Assembly: GCF_014174405.1 (NCBI RefSeq)
Contig: NZ_JACEGA010000001.1
Coordinates: 301,001 to 365,000, forward strand
Length of the DNA: 64,000 nucleotides
Source: Variimorphobacter saccharofermentans
Lineage (GTDB): Bacteria > Bacillota > Clostridia > Lachnospirales > Lachnospiraceae
Direction: 5' to 3'
Made by a program: the position numbers and the translations under genes. Under the pieces are notes generated by a model. The model had not been told where the DNA came from and searched no databases. It saw only the letters and a program-made list of their open reading frames with translations. Positions 25,254 to 33,928 of this stretch are shown piece by piece. Numbering within the stretch: position 1 is the first letter of the stretch; each line of letters starts with the position of its first letter.

Positions 25254-26300
25254 ATGAAAATTGTTAAATGGATTTTGATTGTTTTGATTTCAGTTATTGT
25301 ACTATTTTTTATAGTACGTTTTATCGGACAGAAGATAAATGCTAGAACGCCTGAAGGTGGAATTAATGAATCAATGTATGTTGATATCAATGGAACGAAG
25401 CAATGGATTAGTATATATGGAGAAGACATAAACAATCCTGTTCTATTGTATTTGCATGGTGGACCGGGTACATCAACGAGTACTTATGACTATGCTTTCA
25501 CGAGAAAATGGGCTGATGTATACACTGTTGTTACCTGGGACCAAAGAAACTGTGGTAAGAGTTATTCTGAGGAGCAAAATGATGTAGTAATAACTTATAA
25601 CCTGATGATGACTGACGGTGTTGAGATGACAGAATTTATTCTAAAGTATTTAGGAAAGGATAAGCTCACGCTTCTTGGTCATTCATGGGGGACAGTATAC
25701 GGGGCGAATCTTGCGCTTGAATATCCTCAGTACTATGATTGCTTTATTGGTACAGGACAGTTTGTAAATCTCCATGATAATGAGGTTACTTTCAAAGAAG
25801 CAGCAAAAACTTGGGTTGGTGATGATGAAGAAGGCAAAAAACTGATAGATCGTTTGACAATAGATGATTTTTCGCTGGATTACTTTGATGCTAGAAATAC
25901 CTTAATGTCTAAATACGGATACGACATTTTCGCAGATGGAACCGATTACAATTTAGTATTGACACAGATTCTTAATCCATATTATTCGATATCGGAGTTC
26001 ATTTCTTTTATGAATTCGGATTCTTCCCAATACATGAACTTTGTCAATACGGAGGAATTTGCAAAATTCTGGATAACAGATAGAAACGTATACCGGATAC
26101 CATACTACAACATTAATGGGGATAAAGATTATCAGACAAATTACATATTGGCTCAGGAATACTTCGATACGGTTGAAGCTCCATTCAAAAAAATGTATAT
26201 CATGAAGGATACCACGCATGGATTGCTAGAATCAAAATCAAATGAATTTTCTGAGATTTTACATGAAATATATGAAATAGAAAAAGAAAGAGACAGGTAA
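25254..26300 (+). CDS. Membrane-anchored alpha/beta hydrolase, proline iminopeptidase-like
   Basis: The protein of about 348 aa has an N-terminal signal anchor (residues 4-25, IVKWILIVLISVIVLFFIV) and an extracellular alpha/beta hydrolase domain. That domain shows oxyanion motif HGGPG, WDQRNCGKS, nucleophile elbow GHSWG and a late His in DTTHG. This pattern is that of S33 prolyl aminopeptidases and related hydrolases; the substrate is unknown. IS66 copy 2 now lies between its promoter region and this ATG, so expression may be lost or driven from the IS. The stop codon TAA lies inside a decayed copy of the tuf attachment core (26294-26314). Confidence 0.85.
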   Translation: MKIVKWILIVLISVIVLFFIVRFIGQKINARTPEGGINESMYVDINGTKQWISIYGEDINNPVLLYLHGGPGTSTSTYDYAFTRKWADVYTVVTWDQRNCGKSYSEEQNDVVITYNLMMTDGVEMTEFILKYLGKDKLTLLGHSWGTVYGANLALEYPQYYDCFIGTGQFVNLHDNEVTFKEAAKTWVGDDEEGKKLIDRLTIDDFSLDYFDARNTLMSKYGYDIFADGTDYNLVLTQILNPYYSISEFISFMNSDSSQYMNFVNTEEFAKFWITDRNVYRIPYYNINGDKDYQTNYILAQEYFDTVEAPFKKMYIMKDTTHGLLESKSNEFSEILHEIYEIEKERDR

Positions 26301-26314
26301 AATAGCTACAATTA
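26294..26314 (+). repeat. Third, decayed tuf attachment core
   Basis: These 21 bp match tuf positions 3947-3967 at 20 of 21 bases (CAGGTAAA, A for G, then TAGCTACAATTA). They are followed, like the other two copies, by a GAGTTGC-type terminator. Upstream the similarity stops abruptly in the hydrolase coding sequence, as at a recombination junction. Confidence 0.7.
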
Positions 26315-26340
26315 ATTCTGAACGAAACTCATACTATCAT

Positions 26341-26384
26341 AAATTGAAAAAGCAGCTCCTGTTATAGAGTTGCTTTTTCAATTT
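26341..26384. terminator. Bidirectional terminator, probably the oldest tuf terminator
   Basis: AAATTGAAAAAGCA pairs with TGCTTTTTCAATTT (26341-26354 and 26371-26384) around an inner CTCC...AGAG. T-runs are present on both strands, so it serves the hydrolase side and the minus-strand gene at 26434. It resembles the two upstream tuf terminators. Confidence 0.8.
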
Positions 26385-26433
26385 ATCTTGTAAACTGATA
26401 AATAACATTTAATATGCTGTCAGGATATACAGA

Positions 26434-26943
26434 TTATATCTTATTATGCATTAAATCATATGGAATTTTGATTTGATAGAAGACTTGAAATAGGAAACGT
26501 AACACGAAGGCGCAGGCAAGAATTATGACTGGGCTTCGAGAAAGAATACCATTCTCCTGTGGCGACATATAATAACTATATTGCCATAAAATAAGAAATA
26601 GAATGCAAATGAAAAAAGAGATCGTGTTTGAGAAGCTTCGTAATGGTGTGTATTTATATTTACGTACTATTTGATTGAGTTGGAAATCCTTTTTATCTAT
26701 GTGAATAGATAATTGAGATTCGGGATGTTTTTTTATATAATCCTTTACGACATTGCTAATAAAAATGGGCATAATATTATATATAATAAATATATACATG
26801 GGTATTAGGGCATAAGCTTTATAAAACAGATAAATAGAGATAATCAAAAGAGACAAGTTTATCATATATTTTGTTAATATCAGTGCTCTATGTACAGATA
26901 CGGATCGAATCTCTTGCTTCATTGTGAATGCGGTATTAGTCAT
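26434..26943 (-). CDS. Hypothetical membrane protein
   Basis: The 169-aa protein has four likely membrane segments: about residues 24-42, 45-65, 105-125 and 137-157. A basic hydrophilic loop lies between the second and third. AAAGGAG on the minus strand precedes the ATG at 26943. No family recognised. It marks the return to chromosomal sequence after the tuf-linked insertions. The 371-bp gap to its right holds the mbl promoter. Confidence 0.7.
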   Translation of the reverse strand: MTNTAFTMKQEIRSVSVHRALILTKYMINLSLLIISIYLFYKAYALIPMYIFIIYNIMPIFISNVVKDYIKKHPESQLSIHIDKKDFQLNQIVRKYKYTPLRSFSNTISFFICILFLILWQYSYYMSPQENGILSRSPVIILACAFVLRFLFQVFYQIKIPYDLMHNKI

Positions 26944-27120
26944 GTGATTACTCCTTTTGTGAGGACATTAATAAATTTTATTTATCATTATAGTATATTT
27001 ACAGGCAGTACTCAATATCTTTTGTATGTGGACAACAATAAAGTCATTATGCAATATCCATCATAAAATGTGCGGAATTTGTTAAAATATTGCGATATAT
27101 GAAAGTTTTTAAAATTTCCT

Positions 27121-27157
27121 TTGAAAAATACGGAAATTACGTATATAATATATACGT
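27121..27157 (+). promoter_or_regulatory. Promoter with palindrome over the -10, before mbl
   Basis: TTGAAA (27121-27126), a 17-bp spacer and TATAAT (27144-27149) form a near-consensus promoter. The -10 is embedded in a 19-bp palindrome, ACGTATATA-A-TATATACGT (27139-27157), a candidate operator. A leader of about 160 bp follows before the gene. Confidence 0.65.
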
Positions 27158-27314
27158 GTATGTTTAAGTTGCCGAAGTTTGGAAGAAAATATAGAGGAAA
27201 ATGAATTATAGATGAGATGTGTAGGACCTATTGGTCTCATCTTCATATAAGAACATAAACCCTAGAAGGATGCTAATTCATGCAGAAGCATGAGGGAAAG
27301 GAGTTATAGAATAT

Positions 27315-28304
27315 ATGTTAGGTAGTGATATCGGAATTGATTTGGGAACGGCTAGTGTGTTAGTTTATATAAAGGGAAAAGGAGTCGTATTAAAAGAACC
27401 ATCGGTTGTTGCATTTGACAGAGATTCGAATAAGATTAAAGCCATTGGTGAGGAAGCAAGACTGATGCTGGGAAGAACACCGGGTAATATTGTTGCTGTA
27501 CGTCCGTTAAGACAGGGTGTAATTTCAGACTATACTGTAACGGAGAAGATGTTAAAGTACTTCATCCAAAAGGCAGTTGGTAAGTCAAGATTTCGTAAAC
27601 CTAGAATAAGCATCTGTGTACCCAGCCAGGTAACAGAGGTAGAGAAAAAAGCAGTTGAGGATGCAACCTATGCTGCAGGTGCAAGAGAAGTGGCAATCAT
27701 TGAAGAACCTATTGCTGCAGCGATTGGTGCGGGTATAGATATATCAAGACCCTGTGGTAATATGATAGTGGATATCGGTGGAGGTACTACTGATATTGCA
27801 GTTATTTCCCTAGGAGGAACTGTTGTAAGTACTTCAGTTAAGATTGCAGGTGACGACTTTGATGATGCAATAGTTCGTTATATGAGAAAGAAACACAATC
27901 TTCTGATTGGTGAAAGAACAGCAGAGGATATTAAGATAAAAATTGGATCTGCATACCGTAGACCGGAATCGGTATCTATGGAAGTAAGAGGTCGTAATTT
28001 GGTTACTGGTCTTCCTAAGACAATAGCGGTAACTTCAGAGGAGACGGAAGAGGCATTGAAAGAAACCACTTCTCAGATTGTGGAAGCGGTTCATAGTGTA
28101 TTGGAGAAAACTCCTCCGGAGCTTGCTGCGGATATTGCTGACAGAGGAATCGTTCTGACCGGTGGCGGATGTCTGTTATATGGATTAGAAGAATTAATTG
28201 AAGAGAAAACAGGAATTACGACTATGACTGCAGAGGATCCGATGACGGCAGTAGCAATTGGAACTGGAAAGTTTGTTGAGTTCTTATCTGGTAAAAGAGA
28301 CTAA
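27315..28304 (+). CDS. mbl: Actin-like rod-shape protein, MreB/Mbl family
   Basis: The 329-aa protein has MreB-type actin fold motifs: phosphate 1 loop DIGIDLGTASVLVY, IEEPIAAAIGAG, phosphate 2 loop MIVDIGGGTTDIAVIS and adenosine loop VLTGGGCLLYGL. MreB proteins polymerise on the inner membrane face to guide cell-wall synthesis. It is followed by two flagellar rod/hook genes, the arrangement of mbl in Bacillus (mbl-flhO-flhP), which favours Mbl over MreB; no mreCD is present. AAAGGAG lies 12 bp upstream. Confidence 0.88.
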   Translation: MLGSDIGIDLGTASVLVYIKGKGVVLKEPSVVAFDRDSNKIKAIGEEARLMLGRTPGNIVAVRPLRQGVISDYTVTEKMLKYFIQKAVGKSRFRKPRISICVPSQVTEVEKKAVEDATYAAGAREVAIIEEPIAAAIGAGIDISRPCGNMIVDIGGGTTDIAVISLGGTVVSTSVKIAGDDFDDAIVRYMRKKHNLLIGERTAEDIKIKIGSAYRRPESVSMEVRGRNLVTGLPKTIAVTSEETEEALKETTSQIVEAVHSVLEKTPPELAADIADRGIVLTGGGCLLYGLEELIEEKTGITTMTAEDPMTAVAIGTGKFVEFLSGKRD

Positions 28305-28347
28305 AAATACCCATAGGAAATTGGTACCAAACCATTGATTTTTGGCA

Positions 28348-28374
28348 TAAAATCGTTATATTTCCAGTCGAAAT
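28348..28374 (+). promoter_or_regulatory. Candidate sigma-D (flagellar) promoter
   Basis: TAAA (28348-28351), a 15-bp spacer and GTCGAAAT (28367-28374) match 6 of 8 bases of the GCCGATAT -10 of sigma-28/sigma-D promoters. It lies 78 bp before the first flagellar rod gene, which would suit motility control. Confidence 0.4.
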
Positions 28375-28451
28375 AGGTTGTTATAATCTGGCGAATGCGG
28401 TAAAATGTTAAGTAGATGAATCACCATATGCAAAAGAAGAGAGGTTATGTT

Positions 28452-29225
28452 ATGGTAAGGGGTTTATACACGGCTTATACAGGAATGAAAAATGAGCAAA
28501 AAAGGCTGGATATCATTTCAAATAATCTGGCCAATGCCGCTACGGTAGGTTATAAAGAAGAAAATGTAACAAGTCAATCCTTTGATGATCTTCTAACAAT
28601 AAAAATACGGGACGAATCCGAAGCATATAATGACAGACCAATTGGTAATATGACTCTGGGAGTTAAGCTTGGAGAAGTATATACCAATTATGGACAGGGA
28701 TCTCTCAGGGAGACGTCCAATACCTATAATATGGCTCTTGAAGGAAAGGGATTTTTTACAGTATCCGTTACAGACAGAGCTGGAAATGAAAGTACGAAAT
28801 ACACACGCAATGGTTCCTTTACCATGACAAAGGATGGATATATAGTAGATTCAGATGGCAATCACCTGATGGGCGAAGCGGGTGCAATTCAAGTTCCTGT
28901 GGATGCAGCCAGTGTTGTAATTGATACGGATGGAACCATTTATGCAGATGGAGTATTAGTGGATCGTCTTAAAATTACAGACTTTGAAGATTATAATTAT
29001 TTGATTAAGTCCGGTGAGACGATGTATCAGGCACTGGAGGGTGCTGTTGAAACAGAAGCATCTGCACAGGTAAGACAGGGCTTTACAGAGCAATCCAATG
29101 TTAATGTGGTAGCTGAGATGGTTGAAATGATCAGTGTGACTAGAACTTATGAGGCTAATCAAAAGGTAATTCAATCAGTTGATAAGACATTAGAGCTTGC
29201 CGCGAATAATGTAGGTAAAATATAA
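28452..29225 (+). CDS. Flagellar basal-body rod/hook protein (FlgF/FlhO-like)
   Basis: The 257-aa protein has the N-terminal rod signature (YTAYTGMKNEQKRLDIISNNLANAATVGYK), the DUF1078-type middle and the C-terminal coiled coil (VNVVAEMVEMISVTRTYEANQKVIQ). Such proteins build the distal rod outside the membrane by export through the flagellar apparatus. The start is ATG 28452, spaced 7 bp from GAGAGG; a longer frame from 28416 lacks a ribosome site. It pairs with the flgG-like gene 95 bp downstream. Confidence 0.88.
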   Translation: MVRGLYTAYTGMKNEQKRLDIISNNLANAATVGYKEENVTSQSFDDLLTIKIRDESEAYNDRPIGNMTLGVKLGEVYTNYGQGSLRETSNTYNMALEGKGFFTVSVTDRAGNESTKYTRNGSFTMTKDGYIVDSDGNHLMGEAGAIQVPVDAASVVIDTDGTIYADGVLVDRLKITDFEDYNYLIKSGETMYQALEGAVETEASAQVRQGFTEQSNVNVVAEMVEMISVTRTYEANQKVIQSVDKTLELAANNVGKI

Positions 29226-29320
29226 TAACTTATGAATGGTAGCGAAAGAATTTGATTGCTGCACCTAATTATTTCGAAGCTTGATTTTGCAAACCTATCA
29301 GTATATAGGAGGATAAACAT

Positions 29321-30133
29321 ATGATAAGATCTTTATGGACGGCAGCGTCCGGTATGACAGCTCAGCAGATGAACGTGGATACCATATCAAATAACCTTGC
29401 GAATATTAATACCACAGCATATAAAAAGGAAAGTGCTGAATTTAAGTCATTGCTCTATCAGTCCATTCAGGAACAGTCCTATGATAATAATGGAGACCCG
29501 AAGCCATATGGAATTCAGGTTGGACTGGGCGTTAAGAATTCAGCGATCACATCGAAATATACACAGGGAACTCTTATTGAAACAGGTAATGATTTAGACT
29601 TTGCAATTGAAGGAAATGGTTTCTTTACAGTAAGAACAGCAGATGGAAGTACAGCCTATACCAGAGACGGTTCCTTTCAATTTTCCATTGGACCGGAAGG
29701 TTTAACACTGTCCGATTCAGAAGGTAATCCAGTACTGGATACTCAGGGAAATGCAATTGTATTAGGATTAGACTATAATGTTAGTGATATAACATTCGAT
29801 GAAGTAGGAGAATTATATTACCCTAACGAACAGGGAACTGTGACATCATTGAATAAAAGAATTGGGATTGTTCAATTCAATAATCCCGCAGGTCTTCTAA
29901 AAACGTCGAATAGCCTACTGAAAGAAACCGATGCTTCCGGAACACCCAGAATGGAAGCGGAGGATGTTGCCTTGAAGCAAAGTAAAATCCGTCAACGTTA
30001 TTTGGAAGGCTCCAATGTTCAGGCTGTGGATGAGATAGTGAATCTGATAGTAGCACAAAGAGCATATGAGATGAATTCCAAGATCATTACTGCTTCGGAT
30101 GAGATGTTACAGCAAGCCAATAATTTAAGATAA
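29321..30133 (+). CDS. flgG: Flagellar distal rod protein FlgG-like
   Basis: The 270-aa protein begins MIRSLWTAASGMTAQQMNVD with NNLANINTTAYKKE and ends with SNVQAVDEIVNLIVAQRAYEMN, the standard FlgG termini that pack as the helical rod core. TAGGAGGA precedes the ATG. It lies in a mini-cluster with mbl, the FlgF/FlhO-like gene and a rod-binding protein rather than in a large flagellar operon. It could equally be named FlhP. Confidence 0.88.
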   Translation: MIRSLWTAASGMTAQQMNVDTISNNLANINTTAYKKESAEFKSLLYQSIQEQSYDNNGDPKPYGIQVGLGVKNSAITSKYTQGTLIETGNDLDFAIEGNGFFTVRTADGSTAYTRDGSFQFSIGPEGLTLSDSEGNPVLDTQGNAIVLGLDYNVSDITFDEVGELYYPNEQGTVTSLNKRIGIVQFNNPAGLLKTSNSLLKETDASGTPRMEAEDVALKQSKIRQRYLEGSNVQAVDEIVNLIVAQRAYEMNSKIITASDEMLQQANNLR

Positions 30134-30246
30134 TAAAATAAGTTATGGATTATTTATTTATGCTAAAGCGAATATAGATCCATAATATTATTTAGAATAT
30201 TCTTAATTCATATGTGTGCATAATGCACGCAGGAATGGAGAGAACA

Positions 30247-30573
30247 ATGAGTATATCAATCGGTTCTAATTATTCTGTCACAGCGGCTATGGCACAATCG
30301 AAAGCGAAGACAGAGAATTTGGAAGATAAACTGAATAATAAATCAGCCAGTGATGAGGAACTTATGGAAGCATGTAAAAGCTTTGAAGCTTATATGCTTG
30401 AGCAGGTATTTAAAGGAATGGAGAAAACTGTACTCAAGGATGAAGAAGAGGATGATCCTTATCTTAATCAGTTTGGCGATATATTGTACGAGGAATATGC
30501 GAAGGCTGCTACTGAGAATGAAGGTATTGGCTTAGCAAAGATGTTATATGAATCAATGAAACGGACCTCATAA
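30247..30573 (+). CDS. FlgJ-type rod-binding protein (no peptidoglycan hydrolase domain)
   Basis: The 108-aa protein has the FlgJ N-terminal domain: ELMEACKSFEAYMLEQVFKG, then a Leu/Tyr-rich amphipathic helix ending GIGLAKMLYESM. It is presumed to cap or chaperone rod assembly. It lacks the muramidase domain found in enterobacterial FlgJ, as is common in Firmicutes. Start ATG 30247 follows GGAGAG; an ATG at 30235 is possible. Confidence 0.8.
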   Translation: MSISIGSNYSVTAAMAQSKAKTENLEDKLNNKSASDEELMEACKSFEAYMLEQVFKGMEKTVLKDEEEDDPYLNQFGDILYEEYAKAATENEGIGLAKMLYESMKRTS

Positions 30574-30607
30574 ATCAGTTCAAAAAGATAGTTCCATAGA
30601 ATGAGAT

Positions 30608-30657
30608 AAAATGTCGTTTTAAATCAGTAGTAATCACTGATTTTAAAATGACATTTT
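30608..30657 (+). terminator. Terminator after the rod gene cluster
   Basis: AAAATGTCGTTTTAAATCAGT pairs almost completely with the downstream complement ending GACATTTT; the loop is AGTAATC-like. A T-rich tail follows. Confidence 0.75.
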
Positions 30658-30702
30658 CTATATTTCCGTAAAATAGAATGTAAACCATATGTGGAGGATG
30701 TA

Positions 30703-32916
30703 ATGGCAGAAGTAGTGGAAGGATGCATTGAACATATTATATTCCGAAATGAAGAAAACGGGTATACCGTATTAGCTCTTCATGGGGAGGAAGAGATCAC
30801 CTGTGTTGGTAATTTCCCCTATATTAGTGAGGGAGAATTTATTAAGGCAAACGGTAGCTACACAGAACATCCCATTTATGGACAGCAATTTTTAGTGGAA
30901 AGTTATGAAATGAATGAACCGGAAGATTTATTTTCCGTAGAAAGATATTTGGGTTCTGGGGCGATAAAAGGAATTGGCCCGGCTTTGGCCGCCCGTATCG
31001 TAAAAAAGTTTAAAGAAAATACATTTAAAATCATAGAAGAGGAGCCGGAACGTTTATCTGAGATTAAGGGTATCAGCGAACGAATGGCAAAAGATATCTA
31101 TAGACAGTTTGAAGAAAAGCGTGATATGAGAAGTGCCATGTTATTTTTACAGCAGTATAATATCACCGGAAATCTTGCGGTCAAGATTTTTACCGAGTAT
31201 GGACAGAAGATGTATGATATACTGAAAGTGAATCCGTACCAGCTGGCCGAAGATATTTCCGGAATAGGATTTAAAACTGCCGATGATATTGCGCGAAGGA
31301 TTGGTATCGGACCCGACTCAGACTATCGGATTAAAGCGGGTATTCTCTATACCTTATTACAGGCTAGTTCGGACGGACACGTCTATTTACCGGAGATGGA
31401 ACTAATCAATCGATCCAAAGCATTACTGATTGCGGATGAAGAACCTATTCAAAGACAGCTTATGGCCCTGGCGATTGAGAAAAAAATAATGATTAAGGAT
31501 ACACCCCAGGAGCGTTATATTTATTCTTCTGTCTTTTATTATATGGAGCTTAATATCGCAAGAATGCTACATGATTTAAATATTCGATATGATATAAAGC
31601 AGGAACTGGTGCTGAACCGTATTAAGACTGTGGAAGAGCAATTCCATATTGAATTGGAGCAGCAACAAAGAACAGCGGTAGCGGAAGCTGCTGGAAATGG
31701 GCTTTTAATAATAACAGGAGGACCAGGGACCGGTAAGACAACTACTATAAATACAATTATCAAGTTCTTTGAAGCAGAGGGCATGGAGATACTTTTAGCC
31801 GCCCCAACGGGAAGAGCCGCTAAGAGAATGACCGAGACTACGGGGTATGAAGCAAAGACCATACATCGTCTGTTAGAGCTCACCAAGCTTTCAGAGGACC
31901 AGGAAAACAAATATTCCTTTGAACGGAATGAGATGAACCCTTTAGAGACAGATGTCCTTATCATTGATGAGATGTCCATGGTGGATATTAATCTGATGCA
32001 TGCACTACTGAAAGCAGTTTCAATAGGAACCCGAGTCATTCTGGTTGGAGACGTTAATCAACTACCAAGTGTAGGTCCGGGAAACATTCTAAAGGATATA
32101 ATAGAGTCCCATTGCTTTAATGTGGTAATGCTTAATAAGATATTTCGGCAATCCGCCGGAAGTGATATCATTGTAAATGCTCATAAGATAAATGCTGGAG
32201 AACAGATTTCTCTGGATAACAAGAGTAAGGATTTCTTCTTTCTGAAACGAGAAGAAGCCAATGTAATAGCAGCAGTTATGATTAATCTGATAAAAAATAA
32301 ACTACCTAATTATGTAAATGCAACTCCATATGATATTCAGGTTCTTACTCCGATGAGAAAGGGAGAGCTTGGGGTGGAACGACTAAATCAAATTCTCCAA
32401 CAGGCCCTTAATCCGCCTGGTAAGGAGAAAATTGAGAAGGAATATCATGAGACGATTTATCGCGAAGGTGATAAGGTTATGCAGGTAAAGAATAATTATC
32501 AGATTACCTGGGAGATAAAAAGTAAGTATGGAATAACTACACAATCGGGTACCGGGGTATTTAACGGGGATGCTGGAATTATAAGAGAGATCAATCTGTT
32601 TTCGGAGCATTTGATTGTGGAGTTTGATGATAATCGTTTGGTTGATTATTCCTTTAGCCAATTAGATGAATTAGAACTGGCATATGCGGTAACAATTCAT
32701 AAATCACAGGGAAGTGAGTACCCGGCAGTCATTCTTCCAATATTGGATGGTCCGAGATTGTTATTCAATCGAAATCTTTTGTATACTGCGGTTACCAGAG
32801 CGAAAAACTGTGTTACAATTGTAGGAAGTGACACAATGCTTCAATTTATGATTGATAATAAGAATGAGCAAAACCGATATTCAGGGCTATGTGAACGTAT
32901 TAAGGAATTAGTTTGA
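30703..32916 (+). CDS. recD2: RecD2-type ATP-dependent DNA helicase
   Basis: The 737-aa SF1B 5'-3' helicase has an N-terminal OB-like domain (1-90), helix-hairpin-helix repeats (GIGPALAARIVKKF, ISGIGFKTADDIARRIGIG), Walker A GGPGTGKTT, Walker B IIDEMSMVD, QLPSVGPG and motif VI-type VTIHKSQGSEYP near the C-terminus. RecD2 acts in repair and fork processing without RecBC. The start ATG 30703 is 5 bp behind GGAGG, 12 bp inside the longest open frame. Confidence 0.92.
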   Translation: MAEVVEGCIEHIIFRNEENGYTVLALHGEEEITCVGNFPYISEGEFIKANGSYTEHPIYGQQFLVESYEMNEPEDLFSVERYLGSGAIKGIGPALAARIVKKFKENTFKIIEEEPERLSEIKGISERMAKDIYRQFEEKRDMRSAMLFLQQYNITGNLAVKIFTEYGQKMYDILKVNPYQLAEDISGIGFKTADDIARRIGIGPDSDYRIKAGILYTLLQASSDGHVYLPEMELINRSKALLIADEEPIQRQLMALAIEKKIMIKDTPQERYIYSSVFYYMELNIARMLHDLNIRYDIKQELVLNRIKTVEEQFHIELEQQQRTAVAEAAGNGLLIITGGPGTGKTTTINTIIKFFEAEGMEILLAAPTGRAAKRMTETTGYEAKTIHRLLELTKLSEDQENKYSFERNEMNPLETDVLIIDEMSMVDINLMHALLKAVSIGTRVILVGDVNQLPSVGPGNILKDIIESHCFNVVMLNKIFRQSAGSDIIVNAHKINAGEQISLDNKSKDFFFLKREEANVIAAVMINLIKNKLPNYVNATPYDIQVLTPMRKGELGVERLNQILQQALNPPGKEKIEKEYHETIYREGDKVMQVKNNYQITWEIKSKYGITTQSGTGVFNGDAGIIREINLFSEHLIVEFDDNRLVDYSFSQLDELELAYAVTIHKSQGSEYPAVILPILDGPRLLFNRNLLYTAVTRAKNCVTIVGSDTMLQFMIDNKNEQNRYSGLCERIKELV

Positions 32917-32998
32917 ATTAACTAGTGCATTTTCAGATAAAATAGGATATAATTAGTATAAGAGAAAATATGTCATCAAATCATGGAGGAAAATAACA

Positions 32999-33907
32999 TT
33001 GGCTGAGACTACATTAGTAATTATGGCTGCAGGCATGGGTAGCCGGTTTGGTGGGATTAAACAATTAGAGCCAGTTGGTCCTAGTGGCGAGATAATCATG
33101 GACTATTCCATTTACGACGCGATAAAAGCAGGTTTTAATAAAGTAGTATTTATTATTCGGAAAGACTTAGAGAAAGATTTTAAAGAAGTGATTGGAAACC
33201 GTATTGAGAAGTTAATTCGTGTAGAGTATGTCTTCCAGGAGCTCGATGACCTGCCGGAGGGCTTTGTAAATCCAAAGGATAGAACCAAACCCTGGGGAAC
33301 TGGACAAGCTGTGCTATGCTGTAAGGACGTTGTAAAAGGCCCCTTTGCAGTAATTAATGCAGATGATTACTATGGAAAAGAAGCATTTCATATTGTCTTC
33401 AATTTCTTGAATGATAATACCTATCAAGGCAATCAATACTGCATGGCAGGTTTTATTCTTGGTAACACACTTAGTGAAAACGGTGCAGTGACACGTGGTG
33501 TATGTAAAGCAGATGAGAATGGTAAACTGGTAGACATAGCGGAGACCTCAGGTATTGTTCAGAGAGGAAATGCTGCAGTTGCAGCCGGTAGTTCTGGAGA
33601 AGAGATTAATATAGATATTAATAGTATAGTTTCCATGAATATGTGGGGATTTAAGCCAGGACTTTTTGTTGAGTTAGAGAAGAGATTTGTGACCTTCTTA
33701 TCTAATATTGGAGATAATGAACTGAAAAAGGAATATCTGCTTCCTACAGTTGTAGGAGAATTGATCAAGGAGAATAAAGCAGAAGTTATTGTGCTAAAAT
33801 CCAAGGATCGATGGTTTGGTGTAACTTACAAAGAAGATAAGGATAGTGTTGTGAATTCTATACGTGATCTAATTAATCAAGGTGTTTATCCGGAAAAGCT
33901 TTTCTGA
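32999..33907 (+). CDS. Sugar-phosphate nucleotidyltransferase family protein
   Basis: The 302-aa protein has the NTP-transferase signature MAAGMGSRFGGIKQLEP and the metal-binding motif VINADDYYG. The fold is that of GlmU/RmlA-type enzymes, which join NTP with a sugar or other phosphate, but the acceptor cannot be read from the sequence. The start is TTG 32999, spaced 7 bp from GGAGG. It ends 21 bp before comF. Confidence 0.85.
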   Translation: MAETTLVIMAAGMGSRFGGIKQLEPVGPSGEIIMDYSIYDAIKAGFNKVVFIIRKDLEKDFKEVIGNRIEKLIRVEYVFQELDDLPEGFVNPKDRTKPWGTGQAVLCCKDVVKGPFAVINADDYYGKEAFHIVFNFLNDNTYQGNQYCMAGFILGNTLSENGAVTRGVCKADENGKLVDIAETSGIVQRGNAAVAAGSSGEEINIDINSIVSMNMWGFKPGLFVELEKRFVTFLSNIGDNELKKEYLLPTVVGELIKENKAEVIVLKSKDRWFGVTYKEDKDSVVNSIRDLINQGVYPEKLF

Positions 33908-33928
33908 TAAGCAGAGTAGGAGTATTAT

